Assembly (NCBI RefSeq): GCF_003024715.1
Contig: NZ_PYLO01000001.1
Coordinates: 992,001-1,056,000 of the forward strand
Reading direction: 5' to 3'
Origin: Clostridium fessum
GTDB lineage: Bacteria; Bacillota; Clostridia; Lachnospirales; Lachnospiraceae
DNA: 64,000 nt
Position numbers and translations under genes: made by a program. The notes beneath the pieces were generated by a model. That model was not told where the DNA came from, did not search any database, and saw only the letters and a program-made list of their open reading frames with translations. Shown one piece after another: positions 35,881 through 45,302 of this stretch; the stretch's first letter is position 1; every line of letters starts with the position of its first letter.

Positions 35881-36573
35881 TTATTCCTGTCTCGGATCGA
35901 TAATCTTAACTGCATCGTCTACACGGCCGTACTGACCTTTTGCCTTCTCATATGCAGTGGTCGGATCGTCGCCCTTCTTGATGAAGTCGGTCATCTTACC
36001 TAAGTTTACAAACTGGTAACCAATGATCTGATCTTCTTCATCCAGTGCAATTCCTGTTACATAGCCTTCTGCCATCTCAAGGTAACGCGGACCTTTTTTC
36101 AGAGTTCCGTACATCGTACCTACCTGAGAGCGGAGTCCTTTTCCAAGGTCTTCAAGGCCGGCACCAATCGGAAGCCCCTCTTCAGAAAACGCACTCTGCG
36201 TTCTGCCATATGCGATCTGGAGGAACAGCTCACGCATGGCGGTGTTGATTGCATCACAGACAAGGTCTGTATTTAATGCTTCCAGTACGGTTCTTCCCGG
36301 AAGAATCTCTGCTGCCATCGCTGCAGAATGTGTCATACCAGAACATCCGATCGTCTCTACCAGAGCCTCCTGAATGATACCTTCCTTAACATTCAGGGTC
36401 AGCTTACAAGCACCCTGCTGCGGCGCACACCAGCCAACACCGTGTGTTAAACCGGAAATATCCTTTACTTCTTTGGACTTAACCCACTTTGCTTCCTCCG
36501 GGATCGGAGCAGCGCCGTGATTTACGCCCTGGGCTACTGGACACATATTTTCTACTTCTTGTGAATAAATCAT
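35881..36573 (-). CDS. NifU/IscU-like iron-sulfur scaffold family protein
   Basis: 230 residues. GVGWCAPQQGACKLTLNVKEG, IGCSGMTHSAAMAAEILPGRTVLEALNTDLVCDAI resembles the N-terminal NifU/IscU fold with three cysteines in place of the usual ligands. The C-terminal 90 residues (GPRYLEMAEGYVTGIALDEEDQIIGYQFVNLGKM) are specific to this group. It is probably a specialised iron-sulfur carrier acting with the GGGtGRT protein. AGGAG lies 8 nt before ATG 36573. Confidence 0.8.
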   Translation of the reverse strand: MIYSQEVENMCPVAQGVNHGAAPIPEEAKWVKSKEVKDISGLTHGVGWCAPQQGACKLTLNVKEGIIQEALVETIGCSGMTHSAAMAAEILPGRTVLEALNTDLVCDAINTAMRELFLQIAYGRTQSAFSEEGLPIGAGLEDLGKGLRSQVGTMYGTLKKGPRYLEMAEGYVTGIALDEEDQIIGYQFVNLGKMTDFIKKGDDPTTAYEKAKGQYGRVDDAVKIIDPRQE

Positions 36574-36687
36574 TGTAAGACTCCTTTCGAAATGATTGGA
36601 TTTTGTACTTTGTTAATTTTATCACATCAATCCTGTCCCTATTATCTCACGAAATTCTCAATTCGTCCATAGGTTTTTTGTAACTTT

Positions 36688-38055
36688 TCAGACGGTTTTC
36701 TCAATCTTCTTTCTCTCCAAAAAAACATACAAAAACACGACAAAACTAACGAACAGAATACATCCCTTTACCATGCTGGAAATACTTAACGCCCACCAGA
36801 TACCGCTAAGTCCCATCACAGAGGACAACAACACCGCCACTGGGATGCGCGCGGAGGTAAAGGTCACGCTGACGATCGACGGATACAGCGTCCGCCCCAG
36901 ACCGGAAAACGCACCGATCGAGGTCTGTTCCACCATCATAAACATCTGGCTCAGTCCCACGATCCGCAGGTAATTGACGCCGAGCGCCATGACCTCTTCT
37001 TCCTGCAAAAAGATCGAGAACAGCGGACGCGCCATTCCGATCAGCAAAAATGTCGTGCAGAGTCCCCACGCCGCCGTCATCGCGATCGCACAGAAATAGC
37101 CGCGGCGCACACGGTCATACCGCTTCGCCCCATAATTCTGTCCGAGGAATGCATTGACTGCCGCCGAAAAGCCATCTCCGACCATCCAGGAAACGGATTC
37201 AATCTGACTGCCAACACGCTGTGCCGCCACTGCCAGATCACCCCATCCGGTGATAAGGCGGGTCAGAATCATCGAAATTCCTGCGTAAATCAGGTTCTGC
37301 ACCGCCGACGGCACACCGATCCGCACGATCTCCCTCCAAACCTTCACTGGAACCAGCACCCAGAGACGCAGATGCGGAAACAGCACCTTTTCCCGCAGGA
37401 CTGCCTTGAAAAACAGGAGGCTTACGAGCGCCTGTGCCGTGACCGTCGCAGCCGCTGCTCCGCTGACTCCCAGTTCCGGAAATGGTCCGATTCCAAAGAT
37501 CAGCACTGGATCCAGTACAACATTGAATACAAGCCCCGCCACGTTGACGATAAACGGAGTCCGGCTGTTTCCCGCCGCCGTCAAAAGTCCGGTCAAGATC
37601 GCATTTAGATAAGAAAAGATCACAAGCCCACAGGCGATCCGCACATACCATTCTGCCTGTGCAATCACCTCCGGGCTGTTTAATTTAAAAAATCCAATTA
37701 ACCGACTGGCTCCAAAGAGCGAAACCAGCCCATACAGCACGGCAAACAAAATCCCCAGCTGCAGCGCACCTCTCGCATACTGCGCCGCACTGTCATTTTC
37801 TCCCGCACCAAGACAATGGGCGGTCTTTACCTGACCGCCCGTTCTCGCCAAAATCGCAAATCCCTGGGAAAACCAGGTATACATACCTGCCGATCCCACC
37901 GCCGTGACAGCACCTGCCCCGAGGCGTCCGATCCACGCCATATCAGTCAGATTGTAAAGCATCTGAACCAGAGAGGTCGCCATGATCGGAAGCGCCAGCC
38001 GGGTCAGTGCCGGGGCGATTGCTTCATTCAGCAAATCTACATGATGAGATTTCAT
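36688..38055 (-). CDS. MATE-family efflux transporter
   Basis: 455 residues, 12 membrane segments in two similar halves. TRLALPIMATSLVQMLYNLTDMAWIGRLGAGAVTAVG is the classic MATE N-terminus; NAILTGLLTAAGNSRTPF and AFLGQNYGAKRYDR mark the second-half helices. It exports drugs or metabolites against H+ or Na+. The ATG overlaps the nfnB stop (TAATG), so it is cotranslated with the NfnAB pair, which is unusual for a transporter of this family. Confidence 0.93.
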   Translation of the reverse strand: MKSHHVDLLNEAIAPALTRLALPIMATSLVQMLYNLTDMAWIGRLGAGAVTAVGSAGMYTWFSQGFAILARTGGQVKTAHCLGAGENDSAAQYARGALQLGILFAVLYGLVSLFGASRLIGFFKLNSPEVIAQAEWYVRIACGLVIFSYLNAILTGLLTAAGNSRTPFIVNVAGLVFNVVLDPVLIFGIGPFPELGVSGAAAATVTAQALVSLLFFKAVLREKVLFPHLRLWVLVPVKVWREIVRIGVPSAVQNLIYAGISMILTRLITGWGDLAVAAQRVGSQIESVSWMVGDGFSAAVNAFLGQNYGAKRYDRVRRGYFCAIAMTAAWGLCTTFLLIGMARPLFSIFLQEEEVMALGVNYLRIVGLSQMFMMVEQTSIGAFSGLGRTLYPSIVSVTFTSARIPVAVLLSSVMGLSGIWWALSISSMVKGCILFVSFVVFLYVFLERKKIEKTV

Positions 38056-39452
38056 TATTTTGCAGAAAGATACTCGTCGATGCCTCTTGCACCTGCTCGT
38101 CCGGCTTCCATCGCGAGAATAACCGTAGCCGCGCCAGTCACTGCGTCGCCTCCGGCGTAAACGCCCTCTTTCGTTGTCTTTCCATTGCTCTCATCCGCCA
38201 CGATACATCTCCAGCGGTTGATCTCCAGACCTTTGGTCGTATTGGAAATCAGCGGGTTCGGGGAAGTACCCAGCGCCATGATAACAGTATCTGCATCGAT
38301 CGTGAAATCAGAACCGACCACCTCAACCGGACGTCTTCTTCCAGATTCATCCGGCTCGCCAAGCTCCATACGGCGGCATACGATGCCTTTGACCCATCCG
38401 TTCTCATCCTCGAGAATCTCAACCGGGTTGGTCAGAAGGTCAAAATGGATGCCCTCCTCTTTTGCGTGATGTACTTCCTCCACACGTGCCGGAAGCTCTT
38501 TCTCACTTCTTCTATATACAATATGAACTTCTGCACCGAGACGAAGAGCCGTTCTTGCCGCATCCATCGCTACGTTTCCGCCGCCGACTACGACTACCTT
38601 CTTTGATTCCATGATCGGTGTGTCATAATCATCGCGGAATGCCTTCATCAGGTTATTTCTGGTCAGGTACTCATTCGCAGAAAATACGCCGTTGGCATTT
38701 TCACCCGGAATACCCATGAACTTCGGAAGTCCGGCGCCAGAACCGATGAATACTGCCTGGAAACCTTCTTCATCCATCAGTTCGTCGATTGTGATAGATT
38801 TTCCGATAACTACGTTTGTCTCAATCTTAACGCCCAGCTTGCGGACATTCTCGATCTCCGGCTGTACAACGCCGTCCTTCGGAAGACGGAACTCCGGAAT
38901 GCCGTAGGTCAATACTCCGCCCGGCTCATGAAGTGCCTCGAAAATGGTTACTTCATAGCCCAGTTTTGCCAGATCGCCTGCACAGGTCAGACCTGCAGGA
39001 CCGGAACCGATGACTGCTACTTTCTTTCCGTTTGTCTTCTCCGGCGCTGCCGGTACAAAACCATGCTCACGGGACCAGTCTGCCACGAAGCGCTCAAGTT
39101 TACCAATGGAAACCGCCTCGCCCTTGATACCGCGCACACACTGTCCCTCACACTGGGATTCCTGTGGGCAGACACGTCCACAGACTGCCGGAAGTGCCGA
39201 AGAAAGTGCGATGACTTTCGCTGCCTCCTCAATATTTCCCGCTTTTACTTCCTGGATAAACGCCGGAATATTGATGGAAACCGGGCATCCAGCGATACAT
39301 TTTGCATTTTTACAGTTCAGACATCTCTCAGACTCCGCAACTGCTTCTTCCATATTATAGCCGAGACATACCTCTTTAAAATTAGTCGCACGTACCTTCG
39401 GATCCTGCTCTCTGACCGGCACCTTTTTCATCATATCTCTCTTTGCTTCCAT
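38055..39452 (-). CDS. nfnB: NADPH-binding subunit of NfnAB / glutamate-synthase-small-subunit family
   Basis: 465 residues. The N-terminal cysteine-rich domain (RCLNCKNAKCIAGCP, CGRVCPQESQCEGQCVRG) carries two [4Fe-4S] clusters; two dinucleotide folds follow (VIGSGPAGLTCAGDLAKLGYEVTIFE in outline, and VVGGGNVAMDAARTALRLGA). With the next-door NfnA this is the flavin-bifurcating NADH-dependent ferredoxin:NADP+ oxidoreductase of clostridia, also called SudA. Annotation as gltA (glutamate synthase small subunit) is a common alternative. The start overlaps the nfnA stop. Confidence 0.9.
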   Translation of the reverse strand: MEAKRDMMKKVPVREQDPKVRATNFKEVCLGYNMEEAVAESERCLNCKNAKCIAGCPVSINIPAFIQEVKAGNIEEAAKVIALSSALPAVCGRVCPQESQCEGQCVRGIKGEAVSIGKLERFVADWSREHGFVPAAPEKTNGKKVAVIGSGPAGLTCAGDLAKLGYEVTIFEALHEPGGVLTYGIPEFRLPKDGVVQPEIENVRKLGVKIETNVVIGKSITIDELMDEEGFQAVFIGSGAGLPKFMGIPGENANGVFSANEYLTRNNLMKAFRDDYDTPIMESKKVVVVGGGNVAMDAARTALRLGAEVHIVYRRSEKELPARVEEVHHAKEEGIHFDLLTNPVEILEDENGWVKGIVCRRMELGEPDESGRRRPVEVVGSDFTIDADTVIMALGTSPNPLISNTTKGLEINRWRCIVADESNGKTTKEGVYAGGDAVTGAATVILAMEAGRAGARGIDEYLSAK

Positions 39453-40342
39453 TATTTGTCACCTCCGCACTGTCCGCATCCGCCGTGATGAGTATCGCCC
39501 TCTTTCAAGCGCAGCATCGCTCTGCCTTCCTGAGTCTTATAAATTCTCTGACGTTCCATCGCCTCGTCAAAATTAACAAGATGTCCATCAAACTCCGGTC
39601 CGTCTACGCAGGCAAATTTGACCTGGTCGCCTACGGTGACACGACAGGCACCACACATACCGGTTCCATCTACCATGATCGGGTTCAGGCTGACAATCGT
39701 CGGAATCTCCAGTTTTTTCGTCAGCAGGCAGACAAATTTCATCATGATCATCGGTCCGATTGCAACACAGACATCGTACTTGCGTCCCTGTTTTTCAACT
39801 AAATCCTCGATGACACCTGTAACCATACCTTTAATGCCAAAGCTGCCATCATCGGTTGTGATGTAAAGGTTTCCGGCTGCCTTCTCCATCTCCTCGGTCA
39901 GGATCAGCAGATCTTTGGTCTTAGAACCTACGATAACATCTACATCAATGCCGTGCTCATGCATCCATTTTACCTGCGGATAAACCGGAGCCGCACCGAC
40001 ACCGCCGGCTACGAAGAGGTATTTCTTCTTTTTCAGCTCTTCTACATCCTCATGGATAAACTCGGACGGATTTCCAAGCGGTCCTACGAAATCATGGAAT
40101 GCATCCCCAGCCTTGAGGGTGCTCATCTTCTCGGTAGAAGCTCCCACGGTCTGGAATACGATCGTGATCGTTCCTGCCTGACGATCAAAATCACAAATAG
40201 TCAGCGGGATTCTCTCGCCCTCTTCGCCCATCTTGACGATGACAAATTCGCCCGGCTCACATGCACGCGCTACACGCGGTGCTTCTACAACCATCAGATA
40301 AATCTTATCTGCCAGTTTTTCAGCTTTTAAAATCGGGTACAT
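39452..40342 (-). CDS. nfnA: NfnA/SudB: FAD- and NAD(H)-binding subunit with [2Fe-2S] cluster
   Basis: 296 residues. A ferredoxin-reductase-like FAD/NAD module (GEFVIVKMGEEGERIPLTI, VGPLGNPSE, FVAGGVGAAPVYP, VCVAIGPMIMMKF) followed by a cysteine motif MCGACRVTVGDQVKFACVDGP for the [2Fe-2S] cluster, as in dihydroorotate dehydrogenase PyrK-type subunits. It is the first gene of nfnA-nfnB-MATE with overlapping stops and starts. No pyrD is adjacent, so the Nfn role is favoured. Confidence 0.9.
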   Translation of the reverse strand: MYPILKAEKLADKIYLMVVEAPRVARACEPGEFVIVKMGEEGERIPLTICDFDRQAGTITIVFQTVGASTEKMSTLKAGDAFHDFVGPLGNPSEFIHEDVEELKKKKYLFVAGGVGAAPVYPQVKWMHEHGIDVDVIVGSKTKDLLILTEEMEKAAGNLYITTDDGSFGIKGMVTGVIEDLVEKQGRKYDVCVAIGPMIMMKFVCLLTKKLEIPTIVSLNPIMVDGTGMCGACRVTVGDQVKFACVDGPEFDGHLVNFDEAMERQRIYKTQEGRAMLRLKEGDTHHGGCGQCGGDK

Positions 40343-40433
40343 TCTATTCCTCCTTACAGTTATATGAACATTTTATTGTTTGACTTTTCAGAATTCTCAA
40401 TTATTTTACCACTTTGTCCTATTTTTGACAACC

Positions 40434-41822
40434 TTAGAGCGATTCCTTTTCCAGCTTCCGATATTCCCTGAATTCATAGCACAAATTGAAAAATGTCTGC
40501 TCGCCGCTTCGTCTTACCAGTTCCCAGCCTTCTTTCTCCAGATCAACCATATGTGTGTCTGCCACATAGGAAAAATCAATCCAGGTGATCTGCGCTGTGT
40601 CGCAGAACGGAAGGAACTGCCGGTAAATCGACTCGCCGCCGATGATGACGACATCTACATCTGTCAGATGTTTTTCCTGTTTCAGCTCGTCAATCCGCAC
40701 CAGCGCCTCCTCGACACTGTGGCAGATCTCTGCCCCCTTTACGCTCAGAGCCTTCTTTTTTGTCAAAATCAGGTTGATTCTGCCATCCAGCGGTCGCTGA
40801 GCCGGGAAAGTCAGAAACGTTTTATAGCCCATCACGATGATTTTTCCCATCGTTTCCTGCCGGAATAATTTCTGATCCACCGGGATCACCGTCAGCATCT
40901 GCCCTTTATTGCCGATACCCCAGTTCCGATCCACTGCCGCAATCAGCTGAAAATGTCTCGGAAACCGTTCCGGAAACTGTCTTTTGAGTGTCTTCATCAT
41001 GCTCGCCGCATTGATATAGAATGCCTCGTCTGGCTGTTCTTTCTTATCTACATGAGAATGGAACACGCGCTCCATCTCCCGAAGCGCCGTCTCTTCTTCC
41101 GGGAACCGGTTCATAATATCAATCATTGCATCACGGCTGTCACGAAGCTTCTGCATCAGGACATCCCAGATCGTCGCCTTATCCGCTTCACTGACAAAGC
41201 CATAGTGGTTTAAAATAATCTCTTTTGCATCCAATTCCGATGAATACTCGATGGATTCTTCTGCCGCCTTATAGTCTACCAGAAACGACGGCATATAACT
41301 CCCATCATGCCCCATGACGCCTACCGTTTCACTGCACAGCATCAACTCATCGTCAATCAGGTAAGACATGGAACATTTCGTGTGGCCGATCGTCGCAAAC
41401 GCGTAGATCGTATGGTCGCCCAGTTCGATCGTCTCACCGTCCTCCAGCGATACATCAATCTGTAAATCTGCATCGTCATATTCCGAATCCCATGGAAGCC
41501 CCGCCGCTTCTGCCGCCTCGCCGCTTAGACGCCGGATCGTCTTCAAAGCGCCCGGTTTCACTAAAATTTCTTTTGCGCGCTCGGAAGCATATGCTTTCAC
41601 CCCCGGCCATGCTTTCCGCACCGCCGGAAGCCCCGCTACATGATCATAATGGGAATGGGATAAAAGAACCGCGTCTAACTCTGCATCGCCCAGTTCTCTT
41701 TTTATATTTTCCACCATCTGATCGGCAGCATACGCCATCCCCGCCTCGAACAGGAGATTGGCTTTTCCCTTTATCAAAAACACCGCACCGCTTCCGCAGC
41801 CAGATACATCGATCACCGTCAT
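40434..41822 (-). CDS. folA: Metallo-beta-lactamase-fold hydrolase fused to dihydrofolate reductase
   Basis: 462 residues in one frame. Residues 1-215 are an MBL-fold hydrolase: LSHSHYDHVAGLP (metal ligands), ATIGHTKCSMSYLI, ILNHYG. A helical linker (about 215-300) leads to dihydrofolate reductase: FQLIAAVDRNWGIGNKGQML, GKIIVMGYKTFLTFPAQRPLDGRINLILT, VVIIGGESIYRQFLP. The DHFR end makes tetrahydrofolate; the hydrolase may act on a folate-related or unrelated thiol ester. No frameshift lies at the junction. ATG 41822 follows GGATGAG; an ATG 25 codons earlier reads unlike the family. Confidence 0.85.
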   Translation of the reverse strand: MTVIDVSGCGSGAVFLIKGKANLLFEAGMAYAADQMVENIKRELGDAELDAVLLSHSHYDHVAGLPAVRKAWPGVKAYASERAKEILVKPGALKTIRRLSGEAAEAAGLPWDSEYDDADLQIDVSLEDGETIELGDHTIYAFATIGHTKCSMSYLIDDELMLCSETVGVMGHDGSYMPSFLVDYKAAEESIEYSSELDAKEIILNHYGFVSEADKATIWDVLMQKLRDSRDAMIDIMNRFPEEETALREMERVFHSHVDKKEQPDEAFYINAASMMKTLKRQFPERFPRHFQLIAAVDRNWGIGNKGQMLTVIPVDQKLFRQETMGKIIVMGYKTFLTFPAQRPLDGRINLILTKKKALSVKGAEICHSVEEALVRIDELKQEKHLTDVDVVIIGGESIYRQFLPFCDTAQITWIDFSYVADTHMVDLEKEGWELVRRSGEQTFFNLCYEFREYRKLEKESL

Positions 41823-41976
41823 TGCTTTCTCATCCTTTTTGTTTGAATTTAAAATCGAACCGAGAAAATTTGAACAAAAACAAATCCTCAAATCCATATT
41901 TCGTATTTGATTTTACTGGATCTTTATGAAAAATACAAGGACTGGTTCAAATCAGATGAATGTAAGGAATAATAGG

Positions 41977-42109
41977 GTAACTGTTCACAAATAGGAATTT
42001 TCTGAACTGAAAATTCTGTACGATACAGTTCTCGCAGCAGATTTTGCCGATTTGGAATGCGCAGCATCGGCAAAATCCCGTTGCTGGGCACACATGTGTG
42101 AGCAGTAAC
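41977..42109. mobile_element. 133-bp MITE-like element, copy F (type 2, inverted)
   Basis: 133 bp. It is the type-2 core of copy E in the opposite orientation: GGAATTTTCTGAACTGAAAATTC comes first when read in two parts, then GATTTTGCCGAT/ATCGGCAAAATC. Ends are GTAACTGTTCAC and GTGAGCAGTAAC. Flanks ATAATAGG (41969-41976) and ATAATGGG (42110-42117) match at 7 of 8 bases, a slightly decayed target duplication. Confidence 0.8.
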
Positions 42110-42217
42110 ATAATGGGATTTTTAATAACAGAATGCCGCAATTTCATTCCAAACAAACGGAACAATATCTGAGCGGGTGTGGCTGGGATACTCGGACAGA
42201 TTTTCTAAATTATAAAA

Positions 42218-42280
42218 AGGATCGGCACCGATATGAAATCGTGTGTTTCGTTACACAGATTCCGGATCAGCGCCGATCCT
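42218..42280 (-). terminator. Terminator downstream of pruA
   Basis: AGGATCGGC (42218-42226) pairs with GCCGATCCT (42272-42280), enclosing GTGT/ACAC. On the minus strand TTTTTATAATTT follows. The 200 bp between it and the pruA stop (42281-42483) carry short repeats of GTGCTCAGTG and GCTGC but no gene. Confidence 0.65.
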
Positions 42281-42483
42281 CTGGGTGGTTGGTTTTAATT
42301 TAGTAAATTATGGGGAAGAGCTGCACCCCAGCATGCTCAGTGGCTTCAGCGTGCTCAGTGCCCCAGCTCAAAAAAGCTGCGCTTTTCTTCGCTGGACGGG
42401 CTGCGCCCTATAAATCAGTCCAGCAAGACAGTTCCTTATGTGCAAGCACAACGTTCCTGTCTTACTGCCCTGCTTTGCACTGC

Positions 42484-44109
42484 TTATGCCTCAACCATGT
42501 ACGGATATGTTACATCCAGGCACGGTACTCTGAGTTCTTTGATGGTTCTCGGGCTTAACCAGCGATACATGTTGATCTCGCTGCCGGCTTTGTCGTTGGT
42601 TCCGGATGCTCTTGCACCACCGAACGGCTGCTGGCCGATAACTGCACCGGTCGGCTTGTCGTTGATGTAGAAGTTTCCGGCTGTTCCTTTAAGTGCATCT
42701 TCCATCTTAACGATAGCTTCGCGGTCATCTGCAAAGATTGCTCCGGACAGACCATAGGACGTTGCGGTATCGCAGCTTGCCAGAGTCTCATCCAGTTTGT
42801 CATCCGGATATACATATACGGTCATAACCGGTCCAAAAATTTCCTCTACCATAGTCTTGAAATCTGGCTTCTTAGCCTCAATCAGGGTCGGATATATGAA
42901 ATATCCCTTGGAATCATCGTATCCTCCGCAGATAACTTCTGCATCCTCGGATGCTTTTGCATAGTCGATGTACTCTTTGTTGGTCTTGAATGCAGATGCA
43001 TCGATAACAGCGCCCATCAGGTTTGTGAAATCGGTTATATCGCCAATTTTAATCTTCTCAATCTCTGCCAGCATACCCTCTTTAACCTGCGGCCAGATGC
43101 TTGCCGGAACAAATGCACGGGAAGCTGCGGAGCACTTCTGTCCCTGATACTCGTAGGATGCTCTTGTCAGAGCTGCTACCAGACCCGGTACGTCTGCGGA
43201 ATTGTGAGCAAAGATGAAGTCCTTTCCACCAGTCTCGCCAACCAGACGCGGATATGTTTTGTATTTCTTGATGTTCTCGCCTACTAAGGAGTAAACACCG
43301 CTGAACACTTCGGTAGAACCTGTGAAATGGAATCCTGCCAGGTTCGGATCGCTTAATACGTACTTGCTCATGTCAGAACCACGGCTCGGTACGAAGTTGA
43401 TAACACCTGCCGGAAGTCCTGCAGCCATCAGGGCCTGCATTACATAGTAGTTGGAAAGAACTGCTGTGGTAGCCGGTTTCCAGAGAACTACGTTACCTGC
43501 GATCGCCGGAGCGGTCGGAAGGTTAGCACCGATGGATGTGAAGTTGAATGGGGAAATCGCGGTTACGAAACCTTCCAGCGGACGGTACTCGATGCGGTTC
43601 CAAACATTCGGTGTGTTGTTCGGCTGTCTGTCATAAATCTGCTGTAAGTAGTATACGTTGAAACGAAGGAAATCAATCAGCTCGCAGGTATCAATCTCAG
43701 CCTGATATGCGGTCTTGCTCTGTCCTAACATGGTAGCTGCATTTACTTTATCTCTCATCGGACCAGCGATTAAATCAGCTGCTTTTAAGAAGATAGATAC
43801 GCGGTGTTCCATCGGCATCTCGGTCCATGCTTTTCTGGCTGCCAGAGCTGCTGCAATTGCATCCTTTAACTCTTTCTCACCGCCGGAAGCTGCTTCTGCG
43901 ATTACATGAGCATGGTCATGCGGCATAACTGCTTTGGTCTTTCTCTCTGTCCAAACTTCCTTACCACCGATGATCATCGGAACCTGAACAACCTGTGCGG
44001 ACTGGCGCTCCAGCTCTTTCTTTAAGCTGGCTCTCTCCGGGCTTCCTGGAAGATATGCTTTTACCGGCTCATTTTTCGGCATCTCTACTTTGAAATATCC
44101 ATTGCTCAT
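42484..44109 (-). CDS. pruA: L-glutamate gamma-semialdehyde (1-pyrroline-5-carboxylate) dehydrogenase
   Basis: 541 residues, the stand-alone PruA/RocA size. Aldehyde dehydrogenase signatures: SPFNFTSIGANLPTAPAIAGN, FHFTGSTEVFSGV, the Glu motif RLVGETGGKDF and catalytic Cys in YEYQGQKCSAASRA; EEIFGPVMTVYVYPD follows. It oxidises glutamate semialdehyde to glutamate with NAD+, the second step of proline catabolism. No proline dehydrogenase is adjacent, so it may serve arginine or ornithine degradation. The upstream gap has AT-rich DNA and MITE copy C. Confidence 0.95.
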   Translation of the reverse strand: MSNGYFKVEMPKNEPVKAYLPGSPERASLKKELERQSAQVVQVPMIIGGKEVWTERKTKAVMPHDHAHVIAEAASGGEKELKDAIAAALAARKAWTEMPMEHRVSIFLKAADLIAGPMRDKVNAATMLGQSKTAYQAEIDTCELIDFLRFNVYYLQQIYDRQPNNTPNVWNRIEYRPLEGFVTAISPFNFTSIGANLPTAPAIAGNVVLWKPATTAVLSNYYVMQALMAAGLPAGVINFVPSRGSDMSKYVLSDPNLAGFHFTGSTEVFSGVYSLVGENIKKYKTYPRLVGETGGKDFIFAHNSADVPGLVAALTRASYEYQGQKCSAASRAFVPASIWPQVKEGMLAEIEKIKIGDITDFTNLMGAVIDASAFKTNKEYIDYAKASEDAEVICGGYDDSKGYFIYPTLIEAKKPDFKTMVEEIFGPVMTVYVYPDDKLDETLASCDTATSYGLSGAIFADDREAIVKMEDALKGTAGNFYINDKPTGAVIGQQPFGGARASGTNDKAGSEINMYRWLSPRTIKELRVPCLDVTYPYMVEA

Positions 44110-44372
44110 TGCTCATCTCTCCTTTTTGAGATTTTGTCTCATTCGTGATTATGATATGAAATTTTTTCTCACTTCATTTTCGTAAAATCTAATTTTTTCT
44201 TTTCAATTTTCATATCAGTGAATTTCTATGGCTAAATATTAGCACGTTTTTCATTTTATGTCAATACTATTTCATATTTAAAAATACATATTTTCATTAT
44301 GTTTTTCTGTGCATATCGCATAATATCTTTGCTTTTTCCTGTATTCTGTTTTGGATTGTAATTTTTATCGAT

Positions 44373-44505
44373 CTTACTGTTCACGCATACGTGCCCAGTA
44401 ACAGAATTTGCCGTGGCTTCGCATTTAAATACGGTAAATTCCTGCTGCCACCACGTTTTCTTACGGCACTTTTGCTTCCAAAAGTGTCCACCCGGGAACA
44501 GTAAC
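44373..44505. mobile_element. 133-bp MITE-like element, copy C (type 1)
   Basis: 133 bp. Left end CTTACTGTTCAC (first base changed), right end GGGAACAGTAAC. The inner stems match copies A and B with a few substitutions (AGAATTTGCCGT / ACGGTAAATTCC). TATCGAT flanks it directly on both sides (44366-44372 and 44506-44512), a 7-bp target duplication. It lies between pruA and the divergent gene at 44650. Confidence 0.82.
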
Positions 44506-44649
44506 TATCGATTCTTGTAATTCTGTATGTTTTTTTATGCTTTGTTTACGGGACATGGTTTTTGTGGTATACTGATCCCGCCTGAAACAACTCACAAAAG
44601 TGAGTTTATCCTGAAAATAATTCACTTATATGAAAAAAGGAGTTTGATT

Positions 44650-45273
44650 ATGCTTAAATTAGAACGTACCAGCGTCATGAATCTGGAAAATGCCATGCGC
44701 GGTGCCCGCAATCCGATGAACAGCTGGGGACGGATGGACAGCTTTTATGATGAGAATGGCGAATATAAACTGGGACCGAACGATCTCGACCTTGCGAAAC
44801 GTCTCCGCAAAGCAGGCAGCGACCACCGCAAGTTTCTGCGCCAGGTATTTGTCTCAGTCGATGTGACCGCACCTCTCTACTGGTGGAAAGAATATGATAC
44901 TTATAAAGTAGCGACCGTCGCCAATTCAACCAGCACGATGCACAAAATCGCCAGCAAACCGTTTTCGATGGACGATTTCAGCTGCGACCACATGACAGCC
45001 GGAACACGCGCATTTATGGAAACAGTTATCGCCAAGCTGGAGGAAATCCGCCTGCGTTATCTGGAGACAAAGAATAAGGATGACTGGTATGATATGATCC
45101 AGCTGCTGCCGAGCAGTTATAATCAGATGCGGACTTGTTCGTTTAATTATGAGACACTGATTAATATTTATTATGCCAGAAAGGATCATAAGCTGGCGGA
45201 GTGGCATACATTCTGTGACTGGATCAAGACTTTGCCGTATGGGGAAGAATTGATTATTGGGGAAGGAAAATAG
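44650..45273 (+). CDS. Conserved protein of unknown function (ThyX-like outline, low certainty)
   Basis: 207 residues, soluble. LERTSVMNLENAMRGARNPMNSW, GPNDLDLAKRLRKAGSDHRKFLRQVFVSVDVTAPLYWWKEYDTYKVATVANSTSTMHK, LLPSSYNQMRTCSFNYETLINIY are clearly conserved-looking. The W-x-E-Y-x-T-Y, N-S-T-S-T spacing recalls the flavin/dUMP segment of ThyX thymidylate synthases, but the RHR motif is absent. Proteins of this kind occur in clostridia and their phages. GGAG lies 7 nt before ATG 44650; a longer frame begins in MITE flank and was rejected. Confidence 0.6.
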   Translation: MLKLERTSVMNLENAMRGARNPMNSWGRMDSFYDENGEYKLGPNDLDLAKRLRKAGSDHRKFLRQVFVSVDVTAPLYWWKEYDTYKVATVANSTSTMHKIASKPFSMDDFSCDHMTAGTRAFMETVIAKLEEIRLRYLETKNKDDWYDMIQLLPSSYNQMRTCSFNYETLINIYYARKDHKLAEWHTFCDWIKTLPYGEELIIGEGK

Positions 45274-45302
45274 ATAATTAGTTTGATTTTCGTGAGAGGG
45301 AC

